In this document: in pieces, positions 1 to 10,781 of the stretch
Position numbering within the stretch: position 1 is the stretch's first letter
Layout: the number at the start of each line of letters is the position of its first letter
Source of the DNA: Hydrogenovibrio marinus
GTDB taxonomy: Bacteria > Pseudomonadota > Gammaproteobacteria > Thiomicrospirales > Thiomicrospiraceae
Assembly: GCF_013340845.1 (NCBI RefSeq)
Contig: NZ_AP020335.1
Coordinates: 1,674,001 to 1,738,000 of the forward strand
DNA: 64,000 bases
Direction of reading: 5' to 3'
Translations under genes and position numbers: made by a program
Notes under the pieces: model-generated
The model's input: the letters and a program-made list of their open reading frames with translations, nothing else
Databases searched by the model: none
Told to the model about the DNA's origin: nothing

Positions 1-1192
1 TATCTTTAGCCTTTTCGAAATGAGCTTGAGTCACTAAACGCTCATTGCCTCGCGCAGCAAACAATGCGGCCTCATTAACCAAGTTTGCTAAATCTGCACC
101 TGAAAACCCAGGTGTACCGCGAGCAATCAAAGCAGGCTTAACATCATCCGATAAAGGAACTTTACGCATGTGAACCTTAAGAATTTGTTCACGACCTCTA
201 ACATCTGGTAACCCTACCGTCACCTGACGGTCAAATCTTCCTGGTCTCAATAACGCAGGGTCAAGAACATCAGCACGGTTAGTCGCGGCAATAACAATCA
301 CCCCTTCATTCCCTTCAAAACCGTCCATTTCAACCAGCATTTGGTTCAATGTTTGTTCGCGCTCATCGTTTCCACCACCCATTCCGGCACCACGGCTACG
401 ACCTACAGCATCGATCTCATCAATAAAGATAATACATGGCGCATGTGCTTTTGCTTGCTCAAACATATCACGAACACGTGAAGCACCAACACCCACAAAC
501 ATCTCTACGAAGTCAGAACCAGAAATACTAAAAAAAGGCACTTTTGCTTCGCCAGCAATCGCTTTGGCCAACAATGTTTTACCGGTTCCTGGAGGACCCA
601 CCATCAAAACACCACGTGGAATATTTCCACCAAGATTTTGATACTTTTCTGGGTCTCTTAAGAAATCAACGATTTCACCAACTTCTTCTTTGGCTTCATC
701 TGCACCAGCAACATCTTCTAAAGTTACTTTAACTTGATCTTCTGTCATCATACGGGCTTTCGACTTACCAAAAGACATAGGCCCGCCTTTCCCGCCGATT
801 CCACCACCCATTGAGCGCATAAAGAAAATCCAGATGGCAATCAATAGCAACATTGGGAACCAAGAAATAAAGATTTGCATCAAAACGCTTTGTTTTTCAG
901 GTAAATGCGCAATGACTTTGACGTGATAGTCTAGCAAGTCCCCCATCAACCCTACATCACCAGGGTTAATCGTTGTAAATGCCTGACCATTGGTGTAAAC
1001 ACCATGAATGGTTTGACCATCAATAGAGACTTGACTAACTTGCCCGTTATGCACTTTCTGAATGAAATCAGAGTAGGCTAGCTGAGAGCTTTTTCCCATC
1101 ATCTGCTGCCCACTGAAGTGGTTGAATATCGACAACATGATGGTTGCCACCACTGTCCATATCAAGATGTTTTTTAACATGTCATTCTTCAT
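1..1192 (-). CDS. ftsH: ATP-dependent zinc metalloprotease FtsH (5' part, cut by window edge)
   Basis: Membrane-anchored AAA+ protease that degrades misfolded membrane proteins and regulatory proteins. About 397 residues are visible, starting MKNDMLKN after a clear AGGTG ribosome site. The N-terminus shows a first membrane segment (about residues 7-24), a periplasmic stretch, and a second segment ending before a Gly-rich GGGIGGKGG linker. The AAA module has Walker A GPPGTGKT near residue 197 and Walker B IIFIDEID, followed by a Gly-rich [10 protein letters not shown] loop. The window ends inside the ATPase module, so the HEXXH protease site lies outside. rlmE lies 138 bases upstream in the same direction, the usual rlmE-ftsH order. 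Confidence 0.97.
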   Translation of the reverse strand, partial: MKNDMLKNILIWTVVATIMLSIFNHFSGQQMMGKSSQLAYSDFIQKVHNGQVSQVSIDGQTIHGVYTNGQAFTTINPGDVGLMGDLLDYHVKVIAHLPEKQSVLMQIFISWFPMLLLIAIWIFFMRSMGGGIGGKGGPMSFGKSKARMMTEDQVKVTLEDVAGADEAKEEVGEIVDFLRDPEKYQNLGGNIPRGVLMVGPPGTGKTLLAKAIAGEAKVPFFSISGSDFVEMFVGVGASRVRDMFEQAKAHAPCIIFIDEIDAVGRSRGAGMGGGNDEREQTLNQMLVEMDGFEGNEGVIVIAATNRADVLDPALLRPGRFDRQVTVGLPDVRGREQILKVHMRKVPLSDDVKPALIARGTPGFSGADLANLVNEAALFAARGNERLVTQAHFEKAKD

Positions 1193-1330
1193 AATTCACC
1201 TGTGAACCGTACCATGTACTTACAATTTCATAACTTTATAGTGATAACTCTACCACATTTTCTCATAAATATTATTTATATTATTTATGTAAAAGTACGC
1301 TTAATTCTTATCCCAAAAAGCCTATAAAAT

Positions 1331-1951
1331 CTAATGTTTTTTACCTCTTGCCAAAAGATAGATTTCTTTGCTTCTGGCTCTGGAAGCCTTAGGTTTACGC
1401 GTTAAAACTTTTTGATAATTTCCTTTCAGAGTCGTTAACAACTGGTCATACCCCTCACCCTGAAACACCTTCATCAACAAGTCTCCGCCGGGCTTCAAAA
1501 CTTGTTCTGCTAGCTCGATACATAACTCAACCAAATACATGGATTTCGGAATATCCACCCCTTTGTTTCCGGTCATGTTTGGTGCCATATCAGACATCAC
1601 CAAATCGACGTCGCGCCCGTCTAGTGCATCCAGTAAATTTTGATAGACTTCATCCTCACGAAAGTCACCTTGGATAAAAGTCACACCTGCAAAGGGTTCA
1701 ACCGGCAAAATGTCCAGCGCGAACACGCGCCCATCTTCACCAATCTGCATTGATGTCCATTGAGACCATCCACCAGGAGCGGCTCCTAAGTCGACGACAG
1801 TCATCCCTTTTTTAAAAAGCAGGTCCTTTTCGTCTATCTCTTGAAGCTTGTAAATAGCGCGTGAACGCCAACCTTCTTGCTTAGCTTTATTGACATAATA
1901 ATCGTCAAAATGCTCTTTTAGCCATTCATTGCTTGATTTACTTCTTGCCAT
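1331..1951 (-). CDS. rlmE: 23S rRNA (uridine2552-2'-O)-methyltransferase RlmE
   Basis: Heat-shock rRNA methyltransferase that modifies U2552 of the 23S A-loop during late 50S assembly, using S-adenosylmethionine. It has 206 residues, the normal length. Visible are the SAM-binding VVDLGAAPGGWSQW motif and the K-D-K-E catalytic tetrad of the family: the lysine in RAIYKLQEID, the aspartate in VMSDMAPNMTG, the lysine in LLMKVFQGEG and the glutamate in SKEIYLLARG. It lies upstream of ftsH on the same strand and divergent from yhbY, with a 69-base spacer that must hold both promoters. Confidence 0.97.
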   Translation of the reverse strand: MARSKSSNEWLKEHFDDYYVNKAKQEGWRSRAIYKLQEIDEKDLLFKKGMTVVDLGAAPGGWSQWTSMQIGEDGRVFALDILPVEPFAGVTFIQGDFREDEVYQNLLDALDGRDVDLVMSDMAPNMTGNKGVDIPKSMYLVELCIELAEQVLKPGGDLLMKVFQGEGYDQLLTTLKGNYQKVLTRKPKASRARSKEIYLLARGKKH

Positions 1952-2020
1952 CTAGGTTTTTCTTATAAAATATGCAAATTAATCGCTTAGTCATTAATAA
2001 TAATTAAAATCGGAAATTCA

Positions 2021-2326
2021 ATGTCAAAAAACCAAAAACTTTCAATTCAACAAATCAAGTTCTTAAGAGGAATCGCTCACGGTCTAAACCCTGTAGTGAC
2101 TATCGGCATAAATGGCGTCACTGATTCCCTAATGGAAGAAGTTGAAAGTTCTTTAGCTCATCATGAATTATTGAAAATCAAACTGGCCGCCGCGGAGAGA
2201 GATGATCGCAAAGCAATTATTGATCATGTTGTGCAGCAAACAGGTTCACAATTGGTTCAATCCATTGGAAAGGTATTCGTTATCTTCCGTCCCAAAGAGA
2301 AAAGTGAAATCGTTCTACCGAAGTAA
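2021..2326 (+). CDS. yhbY: ribosome assembly RNA-binding protein YhbY (CRM domain)
   Basis: Small (101 residues) single-domain CRS1/YhbY protein that binds pre-50S ribosomal particles. The CRM signature is plain: LRGIAHGLNPVVTIGINGVTDSL with the GxxG-type loop, then the LLKIKLAAAERDDRKAI segment and the C-terminal IGKVFVIFRP strand. Divergent pairing with rlmE, another 50S maturation gene, fits the function and is common in Gammaproteobacteria. A hairpin follows the stop codon. Confidence 0.95.
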   Translation: MSKNQKLSIQQIKFLRGIAHGLNPVVTIGINGVTDSLMEEVESSLAHHELLKIKLAAAERDDRKAIIDHVVQQTGSQLVQSIGKVFVIFRPKEKSEIVLPK

Positions 2327-2339
2327 CGCCGGTAACGCA

Positions 2340-2364
2340 TAACCGTGTGCTGTGCTCACGGTTA
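2340..2364. terminator. stem-loop between convergent yhbY and metZ
   Basis: TAACCGTG and CACGGTTA form a perfect 8-bp stem around a 9-base loop, in the 46 bases between the two convergent stop codons. No run of T follows on either strand, so efficiency as an intrinsic terminator is uncertain. Confidence 0.45.
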
Positions 2365-2372
2365 CACCATAG

Positions 2373-3557
2373 TTAGACAAGCTTATCTAAGCCCCGTGCC
2401 AAATCCGCTTTCAAATCTTCAATAGACTCCAGCCCAACTGAAATCCTTAATAGATTATCGGTAATCCCTGTTGCTAACCTTTCATCTTCAGGAACACGAC
2501 AGTGTGTTGTTGTCGCTGGGTGCGTAATGCTGGTTTTAACATCGCCCAAGTTGGCGGTAATTGATATCATTTTCGTATTATCAATCACAGACCAAGCTTC
2601 CGCTCGGCCACCCTTGACTCTAAAAGTCACAAGCCCACCAGCCGCCTTTTGCTGCTTTTGAGCTAGGTCATACTGTGGATGAGATTTTAGGCCAGGATAA
2701 AAGACTTTTTCCACAGCAGGATGTTCATCCAACCAAACAGCCAAAGTCATTGCTCTTTGACAATGCGCTTCCATTCTCACAGAAAGCGTTTCAAGTCCTT
2801 TTAAAAATATCCACGCATTAAACGGACTCATTGAAGGACCTGCTGTGCGCAAAAACCCACGAACTTCTTCTCCGACAAGTGCCTTGGAACCAACAACAGC
2901 ACCACCAATACCGCGGCCTTGCCCATCCAAAAATTTGGTCGCAGAATGAATTATTATATCTGCACCCAAAGCTAAGGGTTGCTGCAAAATCGGGGTACAG
3001 AAGCAATTATCGACAATTAAAATTGCACCACTACGCTTTGCCAACGTACTCAAGGCAGCAATGTCAGCAATTTGAGTTAGCGGGTTAGAAGGGCTTTCCA
3101 GGAAAAATGCTTTCGTATTCGGCTTAACCGCTTTTTCCCATTCGCCAATATCTGTTTGCGAAACAAAGGTTACTTCCAAGCCGAATTTTTTTAGGTATTT
3201 GTTGAACAAAACCTTTGTTGTTCCAAAAATACTGCTTGAAGAAATAACATGGTCTCCCGACTCACATAGTGACATAAATGTCGACAAAATAGCCGACATT
3301 CCAGAAGCCGTAGCAACACATTCGTCACCGCCTTCTAGCGCCGCTAGGCGGTTTTCAAAAGCTCTGACCGTGGGATTAGAAAAGCGCGAATAAACATTCC
3401 CTTTCTCCGCACCACTAAAACGGTCAGCAGCTTGCTGTGCCGAATTGTAGCGAAAACTGGAGGTTGGGAAAATGGCCTCACTGTTCTCTTGCTCTTCGGT
3501 TTGATTGTAGCCAGCGCGAACCGCCAGCGTTTCCAGATCAAATTCTTTTTCCATCAC
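2373..3557 (-). CDS. metZ: O-succinylhomoserine sulfhydrylase MetZ
   Basis: PLP enzyme that converts O-succinylhomoserine and sulfide directly to homocysteine in methionine synthesis. It has 394 residues, the usual family length. It carries the Cys/Met-metabolism fold signatures: YSRFSNPT near the N-terminus, the LESPSNPL segment, and the PLP lysine in [12 protein letters not shown], the MetZ form of this motif. The start codon overlaps the purF stop by 4 bases, so the two genes are translationally coupled; purF-metZ linkage is typical of Pseudomonas-like genomes. A related gamma-synthase is the main alternative, but motif and context favour MetZ. Confidence 0.93.
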   Translation of the reverse strand: MMEKEFDLETLAVRAGYNQTEEQENSEAIFPTSSFRYNSAQQAADRFSGAEKGNVYSRFSNPTVRAFENRLAALEGGDECVATASGMSAILSTFMSLCESGDHVISSSSIFGTTKVLFNKYLKKFGLEVTFVSQTDIGEWEKAVKPNTKAFFLESPSNPLTQIADIAALSTLAKRSGAILIVDNCFCTPILQQPLALGADIIIHSATKFLDGQGRGIGGAVVGSKALVGEEVRGFLRTAGPSMSPFNAWIFLKGLETLSVRMEAHCQRAMTLAVWLDEHPAVEKVFYPGLKSHPQYDLAQKQQKAAGGLVTFRVKGGRAEAWSVIDNTKMISITANLGDVKTSITHPATTTHCRVPEDERLATGITDNLLRISVGLESIEDLKADLARGLDKLV

Positions 3558-5071
3558 TCGCCCTGTCCATTATGAAGACCTACAGGCTCTTGCCCTACTT
3601 CTTTGCGCTTAGACTGCGCAGAATCATTTCTCGCCAAACCAAGTGACTGCAAATACTCCTGAGTGATATCCCCAGTGACATAACAACCACTAAAACAAGA
3701 AGTATCGAATTCTTTAATATTCTTGTTACCTTGCCAAACCGCTTCAATCAAATCATCCAAATCTTGGTAGAACAAACGGTCAGCACCAATGTATTCCGCC
3801 ACTTCTTCGGTTGTGCGATTACTCGCAACCAACTCATCAGTTGTCGGCATATCAATACCATAAACATATGGGTAACGCACCGCAGGTGCCGCTGAAGCGA
3901 AGTAAACTTTCTTCGCTCCAGCATCACGTGCCATCTGCACGATTTCACCGGAAGTCGTTCCACGAACGATTGAATCATCAACCAACAAAACATTCTTACC
4001 TTCAAACTCCAGCGGAATGGCATTCAATTTTTGGCGAACAGATTTTTTACGAAGCTTTTGGCCCGGCATAATGAATGTACGGCCAATATATCGGTTCTTA
4101 ATGAACCCTTCACGGTATGGCTTGCCTAACACCTCTGCCAATTGCAATGCAGATGTTCTACTGGTATCTGGAATTGGCATAACTACATCAATGTCATTAT
4201 CAGGCCAAACCTTCAAAATCTGCTCCGCTAGCTTTTCACCCATCCTTAAACGAGACTTGTAAACAGAGATATCATCAACCATAGAGTCTGGACGGGCAAA
4301 GTAAACAAACTCAAAAATACATGGACTATATTGCGGGTTTTCCGCACACTGCTTAAACTCAATATCACCACTTTCAGTAATTACAACGGCTTCACCCGGA
4401 GCCAAATCCTTTATCAACTGGAAACCTGCAGTATCAAGTGCCACGCTCTCAGAGGCAATCATATATGAATCGCCATCATCATTAGTGCGCTTACCGACAA
4501 CAATTGGTCTTAATGCGAACGGATCACGGAACCCAATCAGCCCAACACTTGGAATCACACCTACGGCGGCATAACCGCCACGAGCACGCTTGTGCACACG
4601 CTCAATCGCCTTAAAGACATCTTGCGCATCGATGAAAAGCTTCTTCTGTTGCATAAGCTCATGTGCAAATACATTCAACAGAACTTCAGAGTCCGAATTG
4701 GTGTTCAAGTGACGTAAATCCTGCTCATATAATTCTTTGCCCAACTGCTCTGCATTGGTCAAGTTGCCGTTGTGAGCCATGGCAATACCGTATGGCGAGT
4801 TTACATAGAAAGGCTGCGCTTCAGCACTGGAAGAAGAGCCTGCTGTTGGGTATCGCACATGCCCAATCCCGATATTACCATGCAAATCGCGCATATGACG
4901 GGTTCTGAAAACATCCTTCACCATGCCATTATCTTTGCGCTGAAAAATTCTTCCATCCTGACAGGTCATGATGCCCGCAGCATCCTGACCACGATGCTGC
5001 AACACTGTAAGCGCATCGTAGATTTCTTGGTTGACAGGTGAATTAGAAACAATTCCAACTATGCCACACAT
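3554..5071 (-). CDS. purF: amidophosphoribosyltransferase PurF
   Basis: First committed enzyme of de novo purine synthesis: glutamine plus PRPP gives phosphoribosylamine. It has 505 residues. The Ntn-type glutaminase domain begins MCGIVGIV, with Cys2 as nucleophile after Met removal, and contains [11 protein letters not shown] and MAHNGNLTN. The phosphoribosyltransferase half carries the PRPP loop [14 protein letters not shown]. It precedes metZ with a 4-base overlap. In many relatives cvpA sits directly upstream of purF; here the SPOR-domain gene ends only 38 bases before the purF start and cvpA is missing. Confidence 0.98.
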   Translation of the reverse strand: MCGIVGIVSNSPVNQEIYDALTVLQHRGQDAAGIMTCQDGRIFQRKDNGMVKDVFRTRHMRDLHGNIGIGHVRYPTAGSSSSAEAQPFYVNSPYGIAMAHNGNLTNAEQLGKELYEQDLRHLNTNSDSEVLLNVFAHELMQQKKLFIDAQDVFKAIERVHKRARGGYAAVGVIPSVGLIGFRDPFALRPIVVGKRTNDDGDSYMIASESVALDTAGFQLIKDLAPGEAVVITESGDIEFKQCAENPQYSPCIFEFVYFARPDSMVDDISVYKSRLRMGEKLAEQILKVWPDNDIDVVMPIPDTSRTSALQLAEVLGKPYREGFIKNRYIGRTFIMPGQKLRKKSVRQKLNAIPLEFEGKNVLLVDDSIVRGTTSGEIVQMARDAGAKKVYFASAAPAVRYPYVYGIDMPTTDELVASNRTTEEVAEYIGADRLFYQDLDDLIEAVWQGNKNIKEFDTSCFSGCYVTGDITQEYLQSLGLARNDSAQSKRKEVGQEPVGLHNGQGE

Positions 5072-5109
5072 GGTGTTTTCTCCGGATTTAACTTCATTAA
5101 ACTGACGTT

Positions 5110-5730
5110 TTACTTTGTTTTTGCTAATTCCGAGCGTACTCGTAACACTCGGTTTAACTGCTGTTGATCTCTTAAAGCCAAGCTCTTATCGGTATAAGGT
5201 CCAATACGAACTGAATAGTATTCACTCTGTGGAAAATATTTAACAAAAACGTCATAGTCATATTTTAAATGTTCATAGAGTAAATTTGCTTTTTCTTTTG
5301 AACGATAAGCCGCAACTCGGATAATCCATTTTTCTTTAGAAACTGACGCTTTCGGTTTATCAGCCGGCTTTTCAGATGTTTTTACCGGCGATTGTTGTTC
5401 AATATTCTGCTTAGTAATATTTGTTGTATTATTTGATTTACCTGTGCCGGGAACTTTTTCAGCAGTCTTATGCAATGGCTCGCTTGACACAACTTTCGCT
5501 GAGCCATTTTCCTCTGGAACAGGTTGTTCGCTTTTAACGCCGGGCAACACGAAAGGTTTATCAACGACAATTTGATCGCTTTTGTGATGATTGTCTGCCA
5601 ACTCCATGTTTGGTGAAAACCCGGTCGGATGGCTGTACCAGCTCGGCACAATAATAATGAGCAACAACAACCAAACAAGCGCGCCCGTCATACGAAATTT
5701 AAGAGATAAATTTTCCGAATCCGTTTCCAT
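5110..5730 (-). CDS. dedD: SPOR-domain cell-division protein (DedD-like)
   Basis: Single-pass inner-membrane protein with a periplasmic SPOR domain, a family that binds denuded septal peptidoglycan. Starting at METDSENL it has 206 residues; that start has an AGGAAAG ribosome site, while the upstream MMREP start (5757) lacks one. There is one membrane segment ([15 protein letters not shown]), then a low-complexity Lys/Pro/Ser linker, then a C-terminal SPOR domain of about 75 residues beginning [16 protein letters not shown] with [12 protein letters not shown]. It sits between folC and purF as in E. coli dedD. Sequence between such linkers diverges quickly, so the symbol rests on context. Confidence 0.85.
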   Translation of the reverse strand: METDSENLSLKFRMTGALVWLLLLIIIVPSWYSHPTGFSPNMELADNHHKSDQIVVDKPFVLPGVKSEQPVPEENGSAKVVSSEPLHKTAEKVPGTGKSNNTTNITKQNIEQQSPVKTSEKPADKPKASVSKEKWIIRVAAYRSKEKANLLYEHLKYDYDVFVKYFPQSEYYSVRIGPYTDKSLALRDQQQLNRVLRVRSELAKTK

Positions 5731-5758
5731 AAACTTTCCTATGGGCTCTCTCATCATT

Positions 5759-7099
5759 TTACAAGGTTTTCAATGCCGTCAGACATTGAGAAACAGTATA
5801 AAAAGAACCCCAGCACAAAATATCCACGCCTTCGTTAGCTTGATTACATTCATAGGCTTTGCGAGTAGCGGAGAGTATATCATCTGTAACAACAATTAAT
5901 GATGGCTCAACACCAACATCTGTTAGAGTCTGTTTTAATTGTGAAACAGGAGTCGCTCTGGGTACATTCAAATCCGCAATATACCAACGATTCGTAAAGG
6001 GTATCATTTGGCGAATCATCTCGGAATAATCCTTATCCTTCAAAACTGAAAAGACAGCATCTCCCTTAAAGTCAGATTGAGCCAAAAAATTCGCCAATAC
6101 TTTTGCCGATTGAGGGTTGTGCGCAACATCCAACAACCAGTTCTGATTACCAACTGCCAAAGACTGTAATCGTCCAGGATGCGTCACATGTGCCAATCCT
6201 TGACGAACAGCAGCACCATGCACAGGCAGTTTCGACTGACTTAACTGAATAACCGAAATCACGCCAGCAGCATTTTGCAATTGAAACTCACCTTGCAATG
6301 CAGGGAATGGCAGATTATCCAGACTTTCTAATTTATGTTCTGATTTAGCTAAAAACTGCCAGGTTGGGGGGCAACCATAGTCTGATGAGTCACGGCTACA
6401 TGCCTTCATCACATAATTAAAATCTCGATTCAAACACAGCAACTCGACATTATGCTCTTTTACATAATCAAATAGCGTCTGCGGAATATTGTTATCCGAA
6501 CAAACCGCAAAATGCCCGTTTCTCATTATCCCTGCTTTTTCTAGCGCAATCAGATTACGATCATTACCAAGCCAGTCAGAGTGGTCGACATCAATCGCCG
6601 TGACTAATGCGATATCGGCATCCAAAGCATTGACCGCATCTAGTCTGCCACCCAAACCAACTTCTAAAATCCAAACATCTAATTCAGCATTTTTGAAAAT
6701 TATCCAAGCAGCAAGTGTGGCAAATTCGAAATATGTAAGCTTGACATTCCCTCGAGCTTCTTCTATCTCAACGAAAGCAGAAACAATGTCTTCATCAGAG
6801 ACAGGGTTAAGATCAATTTGAATACGTTCATTGAACGTTAAAATATGGGGGGAAGTATAAGTTCCGACACGATAGCCTTCGGCCTTATAAATCGCGCTTA
6901 ACATGGCAACACTCGAACCTTTGCCATTTGTTCCAGCGACAGAAATAACATAAGGCACACCTTGCAATACTCCCAATTTATGGGCAACTTGCGAGATACG
7001 CTCTAACCCAAGATCAATTTCTTGGGCATGAAGCGCCAACAACCAGTCTAACCATTCTGCTAAAGAACCTGAAATACCGGGGTTGTCAGCTGAGTCCAT
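5759..7099 (-). CDS. folC: dihydrofolate synthase / folylpolyglutamate synthase FolC
   Basis: Adds glutamate to dihydropteroate and to folates, in ATP-dependent Mur-ligase fashion. It has 446 residues. It has the P-loop SVAGTNGKGSSVAML, the TYTSPHILTFNERI segment, EVGLGGRLDAVN, and the C-terminal LLDVAHNPQSA motif with the family histidine. It follows accD by 28 bases and precedes the SPOR gene directly, the standard accD-folC-dedD order. One copy of the dispersed 19-base motif lies inside the gene (6351-6371), encoding PPTWQF without disturbing the frame. Confidence 0.96.
   Translation of the reverse strand: MDSADNPGISGSLAEWLDWLLALHAQEIDLGLERISQVAHKLGVLQGVPYVISVAGTNGKGSSVAMLSAIYKAEGYRVGTYTSPHILTFNERIQIDLNPVSDEDIVSAFVEIEEARGNVKLTYFEFATLAAWIIFKNAELDVWILEVGLGGRLDAVNALDADIALVTAIDVDHSDWLGNDRNLIALEKAGIMRNGHFAVCSDNNIPQTLFDYVKEHNVELLCLNRDFNYVMKACSRDSSDYGCPPTWQFLAKSEHKLESLDNLPFPALQGEFQLQNAAGVISVIQLSQSKLPVHGAAVRQGLAHVTHPGRLQSLAVGNQNWLLDVAHNPQSAKVLANFLAQSDFKGDAVFSVLKDKDYSEMIRQMIPFTNRWYIADLNVPRATPVSQLKQTLTDVGVEPSLIVVTDDILSATRKAYECNQANEGVDILCWGSFYTVSQCLTALKTL
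6351..6371 (+). repeat. dispersed AAAATCTGCCAGGTTGGGG-type motif, copy 1 (inside folC)
   Basis: Reads AAAAACTGCCAGGTTGGGG plus two more G on the plus strand, one base shorter than consensus in the A/T part. It is translated on the minus strand as PPTWQF in FolC. The pabC copy encodes PPTWQIF in the same frame. Confidence 0.7.
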
Positions 7100-7127
7100 T
7101 ACCTACGTTCTTGATTATGTTTCTTGA

Positions 7128-7982
7128 TCACGCAGGCTTTTTCAAAAGCATACGACAAACACTAGCTAGCTCTTTAGAGAGCTGGTGTCTATGAATGATT
7201 CGGTCGATTGCGCCGTGCTCCAATAGAAACTCCGAACGTTGGAAACCTTCAGGTAATTTCTCACGAACTGTTTGCTCAATAACACGGGGGCCAGCAAAAC
7301 CAATCAAAGCTTTTGGTTCTGCAACATTCAAATCACCCAACATAGCAAAACTTGCTGACACCCCACCCAATGTCGGATCAGTCAACACCGAAATAAAAGG
7401 AATGCCCTTTGCACGCAAATGCCCCAGTGCAGCACTGGTTTTTGCCATTTGCATCAAAGAAAACATTGCTTCTTGCATACGCGCCCCGCCGGATGCAGAG
7501 AACACAATCAATGGCATTTTATGCTCGATAGCAAAATCGACAGCTCTTACAAACTTTTCGCCCATAACTGAGCCCATCGACCCTCCTATAAAGCGAAAAT
7601 CAAATGCACCAGAAACTACATCAAGCCCATCAATCTTGCCAGTCATGGTAACGAAAGTATCTTTTTCTCCCGTTATCTTTTGTGCCTGAGCCAAGCGAGC
7701 CTTGTAGGTTTTCAGGTCTTTGAATTTCAAAGCATCAACCGGAGAAACATTCGCCGAAATCTCAACACCAGTACCTTCATCGAGGAAAGTTTCCAAGCGC
7801 TCACGCCCACCTAAACGCATGTGATGATCACACTTAGGGCAAACCTCTTGGTTACGCTTCACTTCAGCGCGGTATAGTGTGCTTTCACACTTAGGACACT
7901 TCGTCCACAAGCCTTCCGGAACGTTCTTCTTACGCTCTGCCACTTGTTTAATACTTGGCAAAATTTTTTCAAACCAACTCAT
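7128..7982 (-). CDS. accD: acetyl-CoA carboxylase carboxyltransferase subunit beta AccD
   Basis: Beta subunit of the carboxyltransferase that makes malonyl-CoA for fatty-acid synthesis. It has 284 residues. The N-terminal C4 zinc ribbon is visible as [20 protein letters not shown] with PKC following. The crotonase-like core shows [31 protein letters not shown] and [12 protein letters not shown], the acetyl-CoA-binding oxyanion elements. The gene sits between trpA (107-base gap) and folC, the conserved trp-accD-folC neighbourhood. The spacer ahead of it probably contains its own promoter. Confidence 0.98.
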   Translation of the reverse strand: MSWFEKILPSIKQVAERKKNVPEGLWTKCPKCESTLYRAEVKRNQEVCPKCDHHMRLGGRERLETFLDEGTGVEISANVSPVDALKFKDLKTYKARLAQAQKITGEKDTFVTMTGKIDGLDVVSGAFDFRFIGGSMGSVMGEKFVRAVDFAIEHKMPLIVFSASGGARMQEAMFSLMQMAKTSAALGHLRAKGIPFISVLTDPTLGGVSASFAMLGDLNVAEPKALIGFAGPRVIEQTVREKLPEGFQRSEFLLEHGAIDRIIHRHQLSKELASVCRMLLKKPA

Positions 7983-8089
7983 TCTTTACTCCAAATGCTT
8001 TAAAGAAAGCTTAGGGGGATGCATTATTTTATGCGCGCATTATACAGACATTGACTTCGAGAATACACCTCGAACTTCACACCAGATTA

Positions 8090-8914
8090 TCAAGCCTTTT
8101 CGGCATCTGCTTGATCAATGCCGCGTCTAAACTCGCACATTTTCTCTGAAATGGCATCCATTATGACCGCTTGGTCCGCTGAAGCATTTTGTTCAATCAA
8201 CGACACCAAAGCAGAGCCTACAATAATTGCGTCACCCACTTTTGCCATCTCATATGCTGTATCGCCATTGCGAATACCGAAACCTATCCCGACAGGCAAG
8301 TTCATAATGGTTTTCAGATGATTTACCTGATGAGTCACTTCATCCGTGTTTAATGCACTTGATCCCGTCACACCCTTCAAGGAAACATAGTAAACAAATC
8401 CACTACCTTGTTCGTTGACAGCTTGTAAGCGAGAATCCGGCGTTGTTGGAGATACCAAAAAGATTCGATCCAAACCAGCAGACTGCATTACTTCCAAATA
8501 ACCGGAGCTTTCCTCTGGTGGCATATCCACTGTCAATACAGCATCAACACCAACTGACTTCGCTTTATCTGCAAATGTTTGATAACCCATCGCTTCGATA
8601 GGATTCAAATACCCCATCAAAATAATCGGCGTTTTATCATTCTTTTGTCTGAACTGTGCCACCATTTGCAGCACATCTCTTAAGCTGACGTTATATTCTA
8701 ATGCACGCTCAACAGCTTTTTGGATAACAGGACCATCCGCCATCGGATCGGAAAAAGGAACACCTAGCTCTAAAATATCCGCGCCCTCTTCAACCAATGC
8801 ATGCATCAATTCCACGGTCATACCAGGATTAGGATCACCTGCGGTGATATAAGGAATCAAAGCGGTTTTACCCTGAGATTTCAGGTTCGATAATAGACTT
8901 TTAATTCTGCTCAT
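8090..8914 (-). CDS. trpA: tryptophan synthase alpha chain TrpA
   Basis: Cleaves indole-3-glycerol phosphate to indole, which is channelled to TrpB. It has 274 residues. The TIM-barrel signatures are present: LIPYITAGDPNPGMT, the catalytic glutamate in LELGVPFSDPMADGPVIQ, the catalytic aspartate region in VDAVLTVDMPPEE, and the phosphate-binding VGIGFGIRNGDTA and VGSALV. Only 3 bases separate it from the upstream trpB stop. Confidence 0.98.
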   Translation of the reverse strand: MSRIKSLLSNLKSQGKTALIPYITAGDPNPGMTVELMHALVEEGADILELGVPFSDPMADGPVIQKAVERALEYNVSLRDVLQMVAQFRQKNDKTPIILMGYLNPIEAMGYQTFADKAKSVGVDAVLTVDMPPEESSGYLEVMQSAGLDRIFLVSPTTPDSRLQAVNEQGSGFVYYVSLKGVTGSSALNTDEVTHQVNHLKTIMNLPVGIGFGIRNGDTAYEMAKVGDAIIVGSALVSLIEQNASADQAVIMDAISEKMCEFRRGIDQADAEKA

Positions 8915-8917
8915 AAC

Positions 8918-10123
8918 TTAAAACTCAAACCCTTCGATTTTTGCAATGGTATCCATGTCTTTATCACCACGACCGGATAAGTTCACAATAATAATCTGAT
9001 CTTTTGACATGGTCGGCGCCAACTTTGTCGCATAGGCTAACGCATGACTGGACTCCAACGCAGGCAGAATACCTTCATAACGCGTTAAATCCCTAAAGCC
9101 TTGCAACGCCTCTTGATCATCAACCGCAACATAGTCTACACGACCAATGTCCTTCAACCATGCATGCTCAGGCCCAACACCGGGGTAATCAAGTCCTGCA
9201 GAGATGGAATGCGTGCCCATAATTTGACCATTCTCATCTTCTAGCAAATAGGTACGGTTCCCGTGTAATACACCCGGTTTACCTTTACACAAAGATGCTG
9301 CATGACGGCCTGTCTCCAAGCCATCACCTGCTGGCTCAACACCAAAAATTTTGACTGACTCATCACCTAGAAACTCGTGGAACAAACCAATGGCATTTGA
9401 GCCGCCCCCCACACAGGCAACCAAAGCATCCGGAAGGCGACCTTCTTTTTGCAAAATTTGCTGCTTTGCTTCACGACCGATGATCGCTTGGAAATCTCTA
9501 ACCATCGCAGGATAAGGGTGTGGACCTGCCACCGTTCCGATAATGTAAAAGGTGTTGTCAACATTGGTTACCCAGTCACGCATGGCTTCATTCAATGCAT
9601 CTTTCAAGGTACGTGTACCTGACTCAACTGCAACCACTTGCGCACCCAGCATTTTCATACGAGTAACATTTGGCGCCTGACGAACCACATCATCTGCCCC
9701 CATGTACACAACACATTCAAGACCCAATCGAGCCGCAACAGTTGCACTCGCCACACCATGCTGACCTGCACCTGTTTCAGCGATAATACGAGTTTTCCCT
9801 AGGCGCTTCGCCAATAAGGCCTGACCAATCGTGTTATTGATCTTATGCGCACCGGTGTGATTCAAGTCTTCGCGTTTGAGATAGATTTTGGCGCCGCCCA
9901 GTGCTTCCGACCAGCGCTCAGCAAAATAAAGTGAACTTGGACGTCCCACATAATCTTGGAAATCCTTTGTCAATTCACCCAAAAAAACTGGATCGTTTTT
10001 GACCGACTCATATTGCTGATTCAGTTCTTCCAAAGCCGCCATTAGCGTTTCAGGGGCAAAAATACCACCATAAACACCAAAATGCCCATGCTTATCTGGA
10101 AACTGAGAAAAATCAATTGCCAT
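8918..10123 (-). CDS. trpB: tryptophan synthase beta chain TrpB
   Basis: PLP enzyme that condenses indole with serine to give tryptophan. From MAIDFSQF it has 401 residues, close to the E. coli length. That start has AGGAG five bases upstream, whereas the in-frame ATG at 10144 would overlap trpF and has no such site. The PLP lysine lies in [19 protein letters not shown]; the catalytic glutamate lies in [12 protein letters not shown]; the phosphate loop is GGGSNAIG. It lies between trpF and trpA in a tight minus-strand operon. Confidence 0.98.
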   Translation of the reverse strand: MAIDFSQFPDKHGHFGVYGGIFAPETLMAALEELNQQYESVKNDPVFLGELTKDFQDYVGRPSSLYFAERWSEALGGAKIYLKREDLNHTGAHKINNTIGQALLAKRLGKTRIIAETGAGQHGVASATVAARLGLECVVYMGADDVVRQAPNVTRMKMLGAQVVAVESGTRTLKDALNEAMRDWVTNVDNTFYIIGTVAGPHPYPAMVRDFQAIIGREAKQQILQKEGRLPDALVACVGGGSNAIGLFHEFLGDESVKIFGVEPAGDGLETGRHAASLCKGKPGVLHGNRTYLLEDENGQIMGTHSISAGLDYPGVGPEHAWLKDIGRVDYVAVDDQEALQGFRDLTRYEGILPALESSHALAYATKLAPTMSKDQIIIVNLSGRGDKDMDTIAKIEGFEF

Positions 10124-10124
10124 C

Positions 10125-10775
10125 TTATCTCCTGACTTTTTCATTTACAGCTTTCATAAACTGCTCAATTTTTGTTTCTGATTTCTTACCGGGCATCAAC
10201 TCGACACCGCCACTAACATCTACTGCCCAAGGTGCCACAACATCAATGGCGCGCTCCACATTCTCGGCATGTAATCCGCCTGCCAAAATAACAGGCATAT
10301 TCAAACCGTTTTGCTTTTCTTTGGACACCCAGTCCCAATTGAAAGCTTCGCCTGTTCCCCCCGGAACACCTTTTACATAAGTGTCCAAAAGAATCCCTTT
10401 TGCAGACGCATATTCTTTCACCAAAGCAGATAAATTAGAGTCATACTTCATTCTCACCGCTTTGATATAAGGGCGAGAAAAACCACTGCAAAATGCTTCT
10501 GATTCTTCTCCGTGAAACTGGAGCAAATCAACCTTGGTTTCCGAGATGACCTCTTTTACTTCATCAATTGTCGGATCAACAAACAATGCCGTAACAGTGA
10601 CAAACGCAGGCACAACTTCGACAATATGTTTTGCTTGTTCAAGTGTCACGTATCGGGGGCTTTTACGATAGAACACCAGGCCTATCGCATCGGCGCCCTT
10701 TGCCACTGAGGACTTAGCATCTTCACTATTCGTGATACCGCATATTTTGACCCTTGTACGCATTAGCTCTTTCAT
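10125..10775 (-). CDS. trpF: phosphoribosylanthranilate isomerase TrpF
   Basis: Amadori isomerase of tryptophan synthesis, converting phosphoribosylanthranilate to CdRP. It has 216 residues. [12 protein letters not shown] carries the catalytic cysteine. [42 protein letters not shown] (with the catalytic aspartate) and [14 protein letters not shown] are all family signatures. The start could equally be the Met four codons later (MRTRVKICG). It lies 6 bases after truA and immediately before trpB. Confidence 0.97.
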   Translation of the reverse strand: MKELMRTRVKICGITNSEDAKSSVAKGADAIGLVFYRKSPRYVTLEQAKHIVEVVPAFVTVTALFVDPTIDEVKEVISETKVDLLQFHGEESEAFCSGFSRPYIKAVRMKYDSNLSALVKEYASAKGILLDTYVKGVPGGTGEAFNWDWVSKEKQNGLNMPVILAGGLHAENVERAIDVVAPWAVDVSGGVELMPGKKSETKIEQFMKAVNEKVRR

Positions 10776-10781
10776 AAAACC

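Noticed and set aside
544-732. Plus-strand open frame opposite ftsH
   Set aside because: Lies fully antisense to the conserved FtsH ATPase domain; the product has no recognisable feature.
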